Origin: Annona cherimola | Lineage: Eukaryota; Streptophyta; Magnoliopsida; Magnoliales; Annonaceae | Assembly: GCA_030490835.1 (NCBI GenBank) | Contig: CM059971.1 | Location: 50,888,012-50,952,011, forward strand | Length of the DNA: 64,000 bases | Direction of reading: 5' to 3' | Part shown: positions 12,115 to 27,259 of the stretch, in pieces | Position numbering within the stretch: the first letter of the stretch is position 1 | How the letters are laid out: the number at the start of each line of letters is the position of its first letter | The notes under the pieces: model-generated | Told to the model about the DNA's origin: nothing | The model's input: only the letters and a program-made list of their open reading frames with translations | Databases searched by the model: none | Translations under genes and position numbers: made by a program

Positions 12115-13745
12115 ATTCGAACGACATGGGATGACCTTAAAGGCATTGAAATCGAATCAAATTGATTGAGTTTGATAGAATGAACTTTAATTAGCTAGAA
12201 TTGAGTACAACTCAATCTAATTGACTTGATTTGACCGTAAGGAGAACGAGTAAAGTTTAACGCATTCCAATAGATTCCGAACAACTGAATCGGAAGAAAG
12301 GAACTTCCATCAACAACAGTTAACAACAATCCCTTGATTTCATTTACATTCTAACGACAACGGATGACCTTAAAGGCATTCATATCGAATGAAATGAATT
12401 GAGTTTGATAAAATGAACTTTGATTACTTAGAATTTAGTAGAACTCAATCTAATTTACTTGATTTTACTGTAAGTAGAACGAGTAAACTTGAAAGCATTC
12501 CAATAGATTCAAAACAACTGAATTGGACGAAAGGAACTTCAATGAATAACAATTAACAACAATCCCTTTATTTCATATACATTCGAACGACATAGGATGA
12601 CCTTAAAGGCATTGAAATCGAATCAAATGAATTGAGTTTGATAGAATGAACTTTAATTAGCTAGAATTGAGTACAACTCAATCTAATTGACTTGATTTGA
12701 CTTCAAGGAGAACGAGTATACTTTAACGCATTCCAATAGATTTAGAACAACTGAATTGGACGAAAGGAACTTCAATCAACAACAATTACCAACAATCCCT
12801 TGATTTCATTTACATTCGAACGACATAGGATGACCTTGAAGGAATTGAAATCGAATCTAATGAATTGAGTTTGATAGAATGAACTTTGATTAGCAAGAAT
12901 TGAGTACAACTCAATCTAATTGACTTGATTTGAATGTAAGGAGAACGAGTAAACTTTAACGCATTCGAATAAATTCAAAACAACTGAATTGGACGAAAGG
13001 AACTTCAATCAAAACCAATTAACAACAATCCCTTGATTTGATTTACATTCGAACGACAACGGATGACCTTAAAGGCTTTGAAGTCGAATCAAATGAATTG
13101 AGTTTGATAGAATGAACTTTGATTAGTTATAATTGAGTATAACTCAATCTAATTGACTTGATTTGACTGTAAGGAGAACGAGTAAACTTTAACGCATTCC
13201 GGTAGATTCAAAACAACTGAATTGGAAGAAAGGAACTTCAATCAACAACAATTAACAATAATCCCTTGATTTCATTTACATTCGTACGACAACGGATGAC
13301 CTTAAAGGCATTCAAATCGAATCAAATGAATTGAGTTTGATAGAATGAACTTTGATTAGTTAGAATTGAGTAGAACTCAATCTAATTGACTTGATTTGAA
13401 TGTAAGGAGAACGAGTAAACTTTAACGCAATCGAATAAATTCAAAACAACTGAATTGGACGAAAGGAACTTCAATCAAAACCAATTAACAACAATCCCTT
13501 GATTTCATTTACATTCGAACGACAACGGATGACCGTAAAGGCTTTGAATTCGAATCAAATGAATTGAGTTTGATAGAATGAACTTTGATTAGTTCTAATT
13601 GAGTATAACTCAATCCAATAGACTTGATTTGACTGTAAGGAGAACGAGTAAACTTTAACGCATTCCGATAGATTCAAAACAACTGAATTGGACGAAAGGA
13701 ACTTCGATGAACAATAATTAACAACAATCCCTTTATTTCATTTCC
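12115..13745 (+). repeat. HOR 7-mer A-B-C-E-F-G-H, tandem pair copy 1
   Basis: Monomers at 12115, 12348, 12581, 12814, 13047, 13280 and 13513. Carries AATGAATAAC in B and CATTCCGGTAG in F, both repeated in the next unit. Confidence 0.93.
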
Positions 13746-15376
13746 ATTCGAACGACATGGGATGACCTTAAAGGCATTGAAATCGAATCAAATTGATTGA
13801 GTTTGATAGAATGAACTTTAATTAGCTAGAATTGAGTACAACTCAATCTAATTGACTTGATTTGACCGTAAGGAGAACGAGTAAAGTTTAACGCATTCCA
13901 ATAGATTCCGAACAACTGAATCGGAAGAAAGGAACTTCCATCAACAACAGTTAACAACAATCCCTTGATTTCATTTACATTCTAACGACAACGGATGACC
14001 TTAAAGGCATTCATATCGAATGAAATGAATTGAGTTTGATAAAATGAACTTTGATTACTTAGAATTTAGTAGAACTCAATCTAATTTACTTGATTTTACT
14101 GTAAGTAGAACGAGTAAACTTGAAAGCATTCCAATAGATTCAAAACAACTGAATTGGACGAAAGGAACTTCAATGAATAACAATTAACAACAATCCCTTT
14201 ATTTCATATACATTCGAACGACATAGGATGACCTTAAAGGCATTGAAATCGAATCAAATGAATTGAGTTTGATAGAATGAACTTTAATTAGCTAGAATTG
14301 AGTACAACTCAATCTAATTGACTTGATTTGACTTCAAGGAGAACGAGTATACTTTAACGCATTCCAATAGATTTAGAACAACTGAATTGGACGAAAGGAA
14401 CTTCAATCAACAACAATTACCAACAATCCCTTGATTTCATTTACATTCGAACGACATAGGATGACCTTGAAGGAATTGAAATCGAATCTAATGAATTGAG
14501 TTTGATAGAATGAACTTTGATTAGCAAGAATTGAGTACAACTCAATCTAATTGACTTGATTTGAATGTAAGGAGAACGAGTAAACTTTAACGCATTCGAA
14601 TAAATTCAAAACAACTGAATTGGACGAAAGGAACTTCAATCAAAACCAATTAACAACAATCCCTTGATTTGATTTACATTCGAACGACAACGGATGACCT
14701 TAAAGGCTTTGAAGTCGAATCAAATGAATTGAGTTTGATAGAATGAACTTTGATTAGTTATAATTGAGTATAACTCAATCTAATTGACTTGATTTGACTG
14801 TAAGGAGAACGAGTAAACTTTAACGCATTCCGGTAGATTCAAAACAACTGAATTGGAAGAAAGGAACTTCAATCAACAACAATTAACAATAATCCCTTGA
14901 TTTCATTTACATTCGTACGACAACGGATGACCTTAAAGGCATTCAAATCGAATCAAATGAATTGAGTTTGATAGAATGAACTTTGATTAGTTAGAATTGA
15001 GTAGAACTCAATCTAATTGACTTGATTTGAATGTAAGGAGAACGAGTAAACTTTAACGCAATCGAATAAATTCAAAACAACTGAATTGGACGAAAGGAAC
15101 TTCAATCAAAACCAATTAACAACAATCCCTTGATTTCATTTACATTCGAACGACAACGGATGACCGTAAAGGCTTTGAATTCGAATCAAATGAATTGAGT
15201 TTGATAGAATGAACTTTGATTAGTTCTAATTGAGTATAACTCAATCTAATAGACTTGATTTGACTGTAAGGAGAACGAGTAAACTTTAACGCATTCCGAT
15301 AGATTCAAAACAACTGAATTGGACGAAAGGAACTTCGATGAACAATAATTAACAACAATCCCTTTATTTCATTTCC
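13746..15376 (+). repeat. HOR 7-mer A-B-C-E-F-G-H, tandem pair copy 2
   Basis: Monomers 1631 bp downstream of the preceding unit, with the same AATGAATAAC and CCGGTAG variants. H reads CTCAATCTAATAG here against CTCAATCCAATAG in copy 1. Confidence 0.93.
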
Positions 15377-17007
15377 ATTCGAACGACATGGGATGACCTT
15401 AAAGGCATTGAAATCGAATCAAATTAATTGAGTTTGATAGAATGAACTTTAATTAGCTAGAATTGAGTACAACTCAATCTAATTGACTTGATTTGACCGT
15501 AAGGAGAACGAGTAAAGTTTAACGCATTCCAATAGATTCCGAACAACTGAATCGGAAGAAAGGAACTTCCATCAACAACAGTTAACAACAATCCCTTGAT
15601 TTCATTTACATTCTAACGACAACGGATGACCTTAAAGGCATTCATATCGAATGAAATGAATTGAGTTTGATAGAATGAACTTTGATTACTTAGAATTTAG
15701 TAGAACTCAATCTAATTTACTTGATTTTACTGTAAGTAGAAAGAGTAAACTTGAAAGCATTCCAATAGATTCAAAACAACTGAATTGGACGAAAGGAACT
15801 TCAATGAACAACAATTAACAACAATCCCTTGATTTCATTTACATTCGAACGACATAGGATCACCTTGAAGGAATTGAAATCGAATCTAATGAATTGAGTT
15901 TGATAGAATGAACTTTGATTAGCAAGAATTGAGTACAACTCAATGTAATTGACTTGATTTGAATGTAAGGAGAACGAGTAAACTTTAACGCATTCCAATA
16001 AATTCCGAACAACTGAATTGGACGAAAGGAACTTCAATCAACAACAATTAACAACAATCCCTTGATTTTATTTACATTCGAACGACATAGGATGACCTTG
16101 AAGGAATTGAAATCGAATCTAATGAATTGAGTTTGATAGAATGAACTTCAATTAGCAAGAATTGAGTACAACTCAATCTAATTGACTTGATTTGAATGTA
16201 AGGAGAACGAGTAAACTTTAACGCATTCGAATAAATTCAAAACAACTGAATTGGACGAAAGGAACTTCAATCAAAACCAATTAACAACAATCCCTTGATT
16301 TGATTTACATTCGAACGACAACGGATGACCTTAAAGGCTTTGAAGTCGAATCAAATGAATTGAGTTTGATAGAATGAACTTTGATTAGTTATAATTGAGT
16401 ATAACTCAATCTAATTGACTCGATTTGACTGTAAGGAGAACGAGTAAACTTTAACGCATTCCGATAGATTCAAAACAACTGAATTGGAAGAAAGGAACTT
16501 CAATCAACAACAATTAACAATAATCCCTTGATTTCATTTACATTCGTACGACAACGGATGACCTTAAAGGCATTCAAATCGAATCAAATGAATTGAGTTT
16601 GATAGAATGAACTTTGATTAGTTAGAATTGAGTAGAACTCAATCTAATTGACTTGATTTGAATGTAAGGAGAACGAGTAAACTTTAACGCAATCGAATAA
16701 ATTCAAAACAACTGAATTGGACGAAAGGAACTTCAATCAAAACCAATTAACAACAATCCCTTGATTTCATTTACATTCGAACGACAACGGATGACCGTAA
16801 AGGCTTTGAATTCGAATCAAATGAATTGAGTTTGATAGAATGAACTTTGATTAGTTCTAATTGAGTATAACTCAATCCAATAGACTTGATTTGACTGTAA
16901 GGAGAACGAGTAAACTTTAACGCATTCCGATAGATTCAAAACAACTGAATTGGACGAAAGGAACTTCGATGAACAATAATTAACAACAATCCCTTTATTT
17001 CATTTCC
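15377..17007 (+). repeat. HOR 7-mer A-B-D-E-F-G-H
   Basis: Monomers at 15377, 15610, 15843, 16076, 16309, 16542 and 16775. D replaces C at position 3. E has a private GAACTTCAATTAGC near 16142. Confidence 0.92.
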
Positions 17008-18172
17008 ATTCGAACGACATGGGATGACCTTAAAGGCATTGAAATCGAATCAAATTAATTGAGTTTGATAGAATGAACTTTAATTAGTTAGAATTGAGTA
17101 CAACTCAATCTAATTGACTTGATTTGACCGTAAGGAGAACGAGTAAAGTTTAACGCATTCCAATAGATTCCGAACAACTGAATCGGAAGAAAGGAACTTC
17201 CATCAACAACAGTTAACAACAATCCCTTGATTTCATTTACATTCTAACGACAACGGATGACCTTAAAGGCATTCATATCGAATGAAATGAATTGAGTTTG
17301 ATAGAATGAACTTTGATTACTTAGAATTTAGTAGAACTCAATCTAATTTACTTGATTTTACTGTAAGTAGAACGAGTAAACTTGAAAACATTCCAATAGA
17401 TTCAAAACAACTGAATTGGACGAAAGGAACTTCAATGAACAACAATTAACAACAATCCCTTTATTTCATATACATTCGAACGACATAGGATGACCTTAAA
17501 GGCATTGAAATCGAATCAAATGAATTGAGTTTGATAGAATGAACTTTAATTAGCTAGAATTGAGTACAACTCAATCTAATTGACTTGATTTGACTTCAAG
17601 GAGAACGAGTATACTTTAACGCATTCCAATAGATTTAGAACAACTGAATTGGACGAAAGGAACTTCAATCAACAACAATTACCAACAATCCCTTGATTTC
17701 ATTTACATTCGAACGACATAGGATGACCTTGAAGGAATTGAAATCGAATCTAATGAATTGAGTTTGATAGAATGAACTTTGATTAGCAAGAATTGAGTAC
17801 AACTCAATCTAATTGACTTGATTTGAATGTAAGGAGAACGAGTAAACTTTAACGCATTCGAATAAATTCAAAACAACTGAATTGGACGAAAGGAACTTCA
17901 ATCAAAACCAATTAACAACAATCCCTTGATTTGATTTACATTCGAACGACAACGGATGACCTTAAAGGCTTTGAAGTCGAATCAAATGAATTGAGTTTGA
18001 TAGAATGAACTTTGATTAGTTCTAATTGAGTATAACTCAATCCAATAGACTTGATTTGACTGTAAGGAGAACGAGTAAACTTTAACGCATTCCGATAGAT
18101 TCAAAACAACTGAATTGGACGAAAGGAACTTCGATGAACAATAATTAACAACAATCCCTTTATTTCATTTCC
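17008..18172 (+). repeat. HOR 5-mer A-B-C-E-F/H
   Basis: Monomers at 17008, 17241, 17474, 17707 and 17940. The fifth starts as F (GCTTTGAAGTCG) and continues as H (GTTCTAATTG, CCAATAGAC, CGATGAACAATAATT), so one crossover deleted the end of F, all of G and the start of H. Confidence 0.92.
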
Positions 18173-19803
18173 ATTCGAACGACATGGGATGACCTTAAAG
18201 GCATTGAAATCGAATCAAATTAATTGAGTTTGATAGAATGAACTTTAATTAGTTAGAATTGAGTACAACTCAATCTAATTGACTTGATTTGACCGTAAGG
18301 AGAACGAGTAAACTTTAACGCATTCCAATAGATTCCGAACAACTGAATCGGAAGAAAGGAACTTCCATCAACAACAGTTAACAACAATCCCTTGATTTCA
18401 TTTACATTCTAACGACAACGGATGACCTTAAAGGCATTCATATCGAATGAAATGAATTGAGTTTCATAGAATGAACTTTGATTACTTAGAATTTAGTAGA
18501 ACTCAATCTAATTTACTTGATTTGGCTGTAAGTAGAACGAGTAAACTTGAAAGCATTCCAATAGATTCAAAACAACTGAATTGGACGAAAGGAACTTCAA
18601 TGAACAACAATTAACAACAATCCCTTTATTTCATATACATTCGAACGACATAGGATGACCTTAAAGGCATTGAAATCGAATCAAATGAATTGAGTTTGAT
18701 AGAATGAACTTTAATTAGCTAGAATTGAGTACAACTCAATCTAATTGACTTGATTTGACTTCAAGGAGAACGAGTATACTTTAACGCATTCCAATAGATT
18801 TAGAACAACTGAATTGGACGAAAGGAACTTCAATCAACAACAATTACCAACAATCCCTTGATTTCATTTACATTCGAACGACATAGGATGACCTTGAAGG
18901 AATTGAAATCGAATCTAATGAATTGAGTTTGATAGAATGAACTTTGATTAGCAAGAATTGAGTACAACTCAATCTAATTGACTTGATTTGAATGTAAGGA
19001 GAACGAGTAAACTTTAACGCATTCGAATAAATTCAAAACAACTGAATTGGACGAAAGGAACTTCAATCAAAACCAATTAACAACAATCCCTTGATTTGAT
19101 TTACATTCGAACGACAACGGATGACCTTAAAGGCTTTGAAGTCGAATCAAATGAATTGAGTTTGATAGAATGAACTTTGATTAGTTATAATTGAGTATAA
19201 CTCAATCTAATTGACTCGATTTGACTGTAAGGAGAACGAGTAAACTTTAACGCATTCCGATAGATTCAAAACAACTGAATTGGAAGAAAGGAACTTCAAT
19301 CAACAACAATTAACAATAATCCCTTGATTTCATTTACATTCGTACGACAACGGATGACCTTAAAGGCATTCAAATCGAATCAAATGAATTGAGTTTGATA
19401 GAATGAACTTTGATTAGTTAGAATTGAGTAGAACTCAATCTAATTGACTTGATTTGAATGTAAGGAGAACGAGTAAACTTTAACGCAATCGAATAAATTC
19501 AAAACAACTGAATTGGACGAAAAGAACTTCAATCAAAACCAATTAACAACAATCCCTTGATTTCATTTACATTCGAACGACAACGGATGACCGTAAAGGC
19601 TTTGAATTCGAATCAAATGAATTGAGTTTGATAGAATGAACTTTGATTAGTTCTAATTGAGTATAACTCAATCCAATAGACTTGATTTGAATGTAAGGAG
19701 AACGAGTAAACTTTAACGCATTCCGATAGATTCAAAACAACTGAATTGGACGAAAGGAACTTCGATGAACAATAATTAACAACAATCCCTTTATTTCATT
19801 TCC
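18173..19803 (+). repeat. HOR 7-mer A-B-C-E-F-G-H
   Basis: Monomers at 18173, 18406, 18639, 18872, 19105, 19338 and 19571. A has AGTAAACTTTAACGC, a mark of A copies that follow an F/H hybrid, before returning to the normal CAGTT tail. Confidence 0.92.
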
Positions 19804-21434
19804 ATTCGAACGACATGGGATGACCTTAAAGGCATTGAAATCGAATCAAATTAATTGAGTTTGATAGAATGAACTTTAATTAGTTAGAATTGAGTACAAC
19901 TCAATCTAATTGACTTGATTTGACCGTAAGGAGAACGAGTAAAGTTTAACGCATTCCAATAGATTCCGAACAACTGAATCGGAAGAAAGGAACTTCCATC
20001 AACAACAGTTAACAACAATCCCTTGATTTCATTTACATTCTAACGACAACGGATGACCTTAAAGGCATTCATATCGAATGAAATGAATTGAGTTTGATAG
20101 AATGAACTTTGATTACTTAGAATTTAGTAGAACTCAATCTAATTTACTTGATTTTACTGTAAGTAGAACGAGTAAACTTGAAAGCATTCCAATAGATTCA
20201 AAACAACTGAATTGGACGAAAGGAACTTCAATGAACAACAATTAACAACAATCCCTTTATTTCATATACATTCGAACGACATAGGATGACCTTAAAGGCA
20301 TTGAAATCGAATCAAATGAATTGAGTTTGATAGAATGAACTTTAATTAGCTAGAATTGAGTACAACTCAATCTAATTGACTTGATTTGACTTCAAGGAGA
20401 ACGAGTATACTTTAACGCATTCCAATAGATTTAGAACAACTGAATTGGACGAAAGGAACTTCAATCAACAACAATTACCAACAATCCCTTGATTTCATTT
20501 ACATTCGAACGACATAGGATGACCTTGAAGGAATTGAAATCGAATCTAATGAATTGAGTTTGATAGAATGAACTTTGATTAGCAAGAATTGAGTACAACT
20601 CAATCTAATTGACTTGATTTGAATGTAAGGAGAACGAGTAAACTTTAACGCATTCGAATAAATTCAAAACAACTGAATTGGACGAAAGGAACTTCAATCA
20701 AAACCAATTAACAACAATCCCTTGATTTGATTTACATTCGAACGACAACGGATGACCTTAAAGGCTTTGAAGTCGAATCAAATGAATTGAGTTTGATAGA
20801 ATGAACTTTGATTAGTTCTAATTGAGTATAACTCAATCCAATAGACTTGATTTGACTGTAAGGAGAACGAGTAAACTTTAACGCATTCCGATAGATTCAA
20901 AACAACTGAATTGGACGAAAGGAACTTCGATGAACAATAATTAACAACAATCCCTTTATTTCATTTCCATTCGAACGACATGGGATGACCTTAAAGGCAT
21001 TGAAATCGAATCAAATTAATTGAGTTTGATAGAATGAACTTTAATTAGTTAGAATTGAGTACAACTCAATCTAATTGACTTGATTTGACCGTAAGGAGAA
21101 CGAGTAAACTTTAACGCATTCCAATAGATTCCGAACAACTGAATCGGAAGAAAGGAACTTCAATCAAAACCAATTAACAACAATCCCTTGATTTCATTTA
21201 CATTCGAACGACAACGGATGACCGTAAAGGCTTTGAATTCGAATCAAATGAATTGAGTTTGATAGAATGAACTTTGATTAGTTCTAATTGAGTATAACTC
21301 AATCTAATAGACTTGATTTGACTGTAAGGAGAACGAGTAAACTTTAACGCATTCCGATAGATTCAAAACAACTGAATTGGACGAAAGGAACTTCGATGAA
21401 CAATAATTAACAACAATCCCTTTATTTCATTTCC
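19804..21434 (+). repeat. HOR 7-mer with hybrids: A-B-C-E-F/H-A/G-H
   Basis: Monomers at 19804, 20037, 20270, 20503, 20736 (F/H), 20969 (A/G) and 21202 (H). The A/G hybrid starts CATGGG and ends AATCAAAACC like G. The unit is still 1631 bp because F-G is replaced by F/H-A/G. Confidence 0.9.
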
Positions 21435-23065
21435 ATTCGAACGACATGGGATGACCTTAAAGGCATTGAAATCGAATCAAATTAATTGAGTTTGATAGAA
21501 TGAACTTTAATTAGCTAGAATTGAGTACAACTCAATCTAATTGACTTGATTTGACCGTAAGGAGAACGAGTAAAGTTTAACGCATTCCAATAAATTCCGA
21601 ACAACTGAATCGGAAGAAAGGAACTTCCATCAACAACAGTTAACAACAATCCCTTGATTTCATTTACATTCTAACGACAACGGATAACCTTAAAGGCATT
21701 CAAATCGAATGAAATGAATTGAGTTTGATAGAATGAACTTTGATTACTTAGAATTTAGTAGAACTCAATCTAATTTACTTGATTTTACTGTAAGTAGAAC
21801 GAGTAAACTTGAAAGCATTCCAATAGATTCAAAACAACTGAATTGGACGAAAGGAACTTCAATGAACAACAATTAACAACAATCCCTTTATTTCATATAC
21901 ATTCGAACGACATAGGATGACCTTAAAGGCATTGAAATCGAATCAAATGAATTGAGTTTGATAGAATGAACTTTAATTAGCTAGAATTGAGTACAACTCA
22001 ATCTAATTGACTTGATTTGACTTCAAGGAGAACGAGTATACTTTAACGCATTCCAATAGATTTAGAACAACTGAATTGGACGAAAGGAACTTCAATCAAC
22101 AACAATTACCAACAATCCCTTGATTTCATTTACATTCGAACGACATAGGATGACCTTGAAGGAATTGAAATCGAATCTAATGAATTGAGTTTGATAGAAT
22201 GAACTTTGATTAGCAAGAATTGAGTACAACTCAATCTAATTGACTTGATTTGAATGTAAGGAGAACGAGTAAACTTTAACGCATTCGAATAAATTCAAAA
22301 CAACTGAATTGGACGAAAGGAACTTCAATCAAAACCAATTAACAACAATCCCTTGATTTGATTTACATTCGAACGACAACGGATGACCTTAAAGGCTTTG
22401 AAGTCGAATCAAATGAATTGAGTTTGATAGAATGAACTTTGATTAGTTATAATTGAGTATAACTCAATCTAATTGACTCGATTTGACTGTAAGGAGAACG
22501 AGTAAACTTTAACGCATTCCGATAGATTCAAAACAACTGAATTGGAAGAAAGGAACTTCAATCAACAACAATTAACAATAATCCCTTGATTTCATTTACA
22601 TTCGTACGACAACGGATGACCTTAAAGGCATTCAAATCGAATCAAATGAATTGAGTTTGATAGAATGAACTTTGATTAGTTAGAATTGAGTAGAACTCAA
22701 TCTAATTGACTTGATTTGAATGTAAGGAGAACGAGTAAACTTTAACGCAATCGAATAAATTCAAAACAACTGAATTGGACGAAAGGAACTTCAATCAAAA
22801 CCAATTAACAACAATCCCTTGATTTCATTTACATTCGAACGACAACGGATGACCGTAAAGGCTTTGAATTCGAATCAAATGAATTGAGTTTGATAGAATG
22901 AACTTTGATTAGTTCTAATTGAGTATAACTCAATCCAATAGACTTGATTTGACTGTAAGGAGAACGAGTAAACTTTAACGCATTCCGATAGATTCAAAAC
23001 AACTGAATTGGACGAAAGGAACTTCGATGAACAATAATTAACAACAATCCCTTTATTTCATTTCC
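21435..23065 (+). repeat. HOR 7-mer A-B-C-E-F-G-H
   Basis: Monomers at 21435, 21668, 21901, 22134, 22367, 22600 and 22833. B begins ATTCTAACGAC followed by GGATAACC and CATTCAAATCG, i.e. B'-like at the start and B-like later. Confidence 0.91.
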
Positions 23066-24463
23066 ATTCGAACGACATGGGATGACCTTAAAGGCATTGA
23101 AATCGAATCAAATTAATTGAGTTTGATAGAATGAACTTTAATTAGTTAGAATTGAGTACAACTCAATCTAATTGACTTGATTTGACCGTAAGGAGAACGA
23201 GTAAAGTTTAACGCATTCCAATAGATTCCGAACAACTGAATCGGAAGAAAGGAACTTCCATCAACAACAGTTAACAACAATCCCTTGATTTCATTTACAT
23301 TCTAACGACAACGGATGACCTTAAAGGCATTCATATCGAATGAAATGAATTGAGTTTGATAGAATGAACTTTGATTACTTAGAATTTAGTAGAACTCAAT
23401 CTAATTTACTTGATTTTACTGTAAGTAGAACGAGTAAACTTGAAAGCATTCCAATAGATTCAAAACAACTGAATTGGACGAAAGGAACTTCAATGAACAA
23501 CAATTAACAACAATCCCTTTATTTCATATACATTCGAACGACATAGGATGACCTTAAAGGCATTGAAATCGAATCAAATGAATTGAGTTTGATAGAATGA
23601 ACTTTAATTAGCTAGAATTGAGTACAACTCAATCTAATTGACTTGATTTGACCGTAAGGAGAACGAGTAAAGTTTAACGCATTCCAATAGATTCCGAACA
23701 ACTGAATCGGAAGAAAGGAACTTCCATCAACAACAGTTAACAACAATCCCTTGATTTCATTTACATTCTAATGACAACGGATAACCTTAAAGGCATTCAA
23801 ATCGAATGAAATGAATTGAGTTTGATAGAATGAACTTTGATTACTTAGAATTTAGTAGAACTCAATCTAATTTACTTGATTTGACTGTAAGTAGAAAGAG
23901 TAAACTTGAAAGCATTCCAATAGATTCAAAACAACTGAATTGGACGAAAGGAACTTCAATGAACAACAATTAACAACAATCCCTTGATTTCATTTACATT
24001 CGAACGACATAGGATCACCTTGAAGGAATTGAAATCGAATCTAATGAATTGAGTTTGATAGAATGAACTTTGATTAGCAAGAATTGAGTACAACTCAATG
24101 TAATTGACTTGATTTGAATGTAAGGAGAACGAGTAAACTTTAACGCATTCCAATAAATTCCGAACAACTGAATCGGAAGAAAGGAACTTCCATCAACAAC
24201 AGTTAACAACAATCCCTTGATTTCATTTACATTCTAATGACAACGGATAACCTTAAAGGCATTCAAATCGAATGAAATGAATTGAGTTTGATAGAATGAA
24301 CTTTGATTACTTAGAATTTAGTAGAACTCAATCTAATTTACTTGATTTGACTGTAAGGAGAACGAGTAAACTTTAACGCATTCCGATAGATTCAAAACAA
24401 CTGAATTGGACGAAAGGAACTTCGATGAACAATAATTAACAACAATCCCTTTATTTCATTTCC
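23066..24463 (+). repeat. HOR 6-mer A-B-C/A-B'-D/A-B'/H
   Basis: Monomers at 23066, 23299, 23532 (C start, A end), 23765 (B'), 23998 (D start, A tail with GAATCGG and CAGTT) and 24231 (B' start, H end). Three of the six are hybrids. The module at 23765-24463 recurs at 29589-30287. Confidence 0.9.
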
Positions 24464-26094
24464 ATTCGAACGACATGGGATGACCTTAAAGGCATTGAAA
24501 TCGAATCAAATTAATTGAGTTTGATAGAATGAACTTTAATTAGTTAGAATTGAGTACAACTCAATCTAATTGACTTGATTTGACCGTAAGGAGAACGAGT
24601 AAAGTTTAACGCATTCCAATAGATTCCGAACAACTGAATCGGAAGAAAGGAACTTCCATCAACAACAGTTAACAACAATCCCTTGATTTCATTTACATTC
24701 TAACGACAACGGATAACCTTAAAGGCATTCAAATCGAATGAAATGAATTGAGTTTGATAGAATGAACTTTGATTACTTAGAATTTAGTAGAACTCAATCT
24801 AATTTACTTGATTTTACTGTAAGTAGAACGAGTAAACTTGAAAGCATTCCAATAGATTCAAAACAACTGAATTGGACGAAAGGAACTTCAATGAACAACA
24901 ATTAACAACAATCCCTTTATTTCATATACATTCGAACGACATAGGATGACCTTAAAGGCATTGAAATCGAATCAAATGAATTGAGTTTGATAGAATGAAC
25001 TTTAATTAGCTAGAATTGAGTACAACTCAATCTAATTGACTTGATTTGACTTCAAGGAGAACGAGTATACTTTAACGCATTCCAATAGATTTAGAACAAC
25101 TGAATTGGACGAAAGGAACTTCAATCAACAACAATTACCAACAATCCCTTGATTTCATTTACATTCGAACGACATAGGATGACCTTGAAGGAATTGAAAT
25201 CGAATCTAATGAATTGAGTTTGATAGAATGAACTTTGATTAGCAAGAATTGAGTACAACTCAATCTAATTGACTTGATTTGAATGTAAGGAGAACGAGTA
25301 AACTTTAACGCATTCGAATAAATTCAAAACAACTGAATTGGACGAAAGGAACTTCAATCAAAACCAATTAACAACAATCCCTTGATTTGATTTACATTCG
25401 AACGACAACGGATGACCTTAAAGGCTTTGAAGTCGAATCAAATGAATTGAGTTTGATAGAATGAACTTTGATTAGTTATAATTGAGTATAACTCAATCTA
25501 ATTGACTCGATTTGACTGTAAGGAGAACGAGTAAACTTTAACGCATTCCGATAGATTCAAAACAACTGAATTGGAAGAAAGGAACTTCAATCAACAACAA
25601 TTAACAATAATCCCTTGATTTCATTTACATTCGTACGACAACGGATGACCTTAAAGGCATTCAAATCGAATCAAATGAATTGAGTTTGATAGAATGAACT
25701 TTGATTAGTTAGAATTGAGTAGAACTCAATCTAATTGACTTGATTTGAATGTAAGGAGAACGAGTAAACTTTAACGCAATCGAATAAATTCAAAACAACT
25801 GAATTGGACGAAAGGAACTTCAATCAAAACCAATTAACAACAATCCCTTGATTTCATTTACATTCGAACGACAACGGATGACCGTAAAGGCTTTGAATTC
25901 GAATCAAATGAATTGAGTTTGATAGAATGAACTTTGATTAGTTCTAATTGAGTATAACTCAATCCAATAGACTTGATTTGACTGTAAGGAGAACGAGTAA
26001 ACTTTAACGCATTCCGATAGATTCAAAACAACTGAATTGGACGAAAGGAACTTCGATGAACAATAATTAACAACAATCCCTTTATTTCTTTTCC
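24464..26094 (+). repeat. HOR 7-mer A-B-C-E-F-G-H
   Basis: Monomers at 24464, 24697, 24930, 25163, 25396, 25629 and 25862. H ends TTTCTTTTCC instead of TTTCATTTCC, a private substitution. Confidence 0.92.
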
Positions 26095-27259
26095 ATTCGA
26101 ACGACATGGGATGACCTTAAAGGCATTGAAATCGAATCAAATTAATTGAGTTTGATAGAATGAACTTTAATTAGTTAGAATTGAGTACAACTCAATCTAA
26201 TTGACTTGATTTGACCGTAAGGAGAACGAGTAAAGTTTAACGCATTCCAATAGATTCCGAACAACTGAATCGGAAGAAAGGAACTTCCATCAACAACAGT
26301 TAACAACAATCCCTTGATTTCATTTACATTCTAACGACAACGGATGACCTTAAAGGCATTCATATCGAATGAAATGAATTGAGTTTGATAGAATGAACTT
26401 TGATTACTTAGAATTTAGTAGAACTCAATCTAATTTACTTGATTTTACTGTAAGTAGAACGAGTAAACTTGAAAGCATTCCAATAGATTCAAAACAACTG
26501 AATTGGACGAAAGGAACTTCAATGAACAACAATTAACAACAATCCCTTTATTTCATATACATTCGAACGACATAGGATGACCTTAAAGGCATTGAAATCG
26601 AATCAAATGAATTGAGTTTGATAGAATGAACTTTAATTAGCTAGAATTGAGTACAACTCAATCTAATTGACTTGATTTGACTTCAAGGAGAACGAGTATA
26701 CTTTAACGCATTCCAATAGATTTAGAACAACTGAATTGGACGAAAGGAACTTCAATCAACAACAATTACCAACAATCCCTTGATTTCATTTACATTCGAA
26801 TGACATAGGATGACCTTGAAGGAATTGAAATCGAATCTAATGAATTGAGTTTGATAGAATGAACTTTGATTAGCAAGAATTGAGTACAACTCAATCTAAT
26901 TGACTTGATTTGAATGTAAGGAGAACGAGTAAACTTTAACGCATTCGAATAAATTCAAAACAACTGAATTGGACGAAAGGAACTTCAATCAAAACCAATT
27001 AACAACAATCCCTTGATTTGATTTACATTCGAACGACAACGGATGACCTTAAAGGCTTTGAAGTCGAATCAAATGAATTGAGTTTGATAGAATGAACTTT
27101 GATTAGTTCTAATTGAGTATAACTCAATCCAATAGACTTGATTTGACTGTAAGGAGAACGAGTAAACTTTAACGCATTCCGATAGATTCAAAACAACTGA
27201 ATTGGACGAAAGGAACTTCGATGAACAATAATTAACAACAATCCCTTTATTTCATTTCC
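26095..27259 (+). repeat. HOR 5-mer A-B-C-E-F/H
   Basis: Monomers at 26095, 26328, 26561, 26794 and 27027 (F/H hybrid). Same structure as 17008-18172. E has a private ATTCGAATGAC. Confidence 0.92.

Noticed and set aside
15801..16037. Repeated minus-strand open frame of about 78 codons (also at 34440, 41197, 41430, 43294, 45391 and other sites)
   Set aside because: It is slightly longer than one monomer, recurs with each D or E monomer, varies as the satellite varies, and has no recognisable domain. I judge it a chance frame in repetitive DNA.
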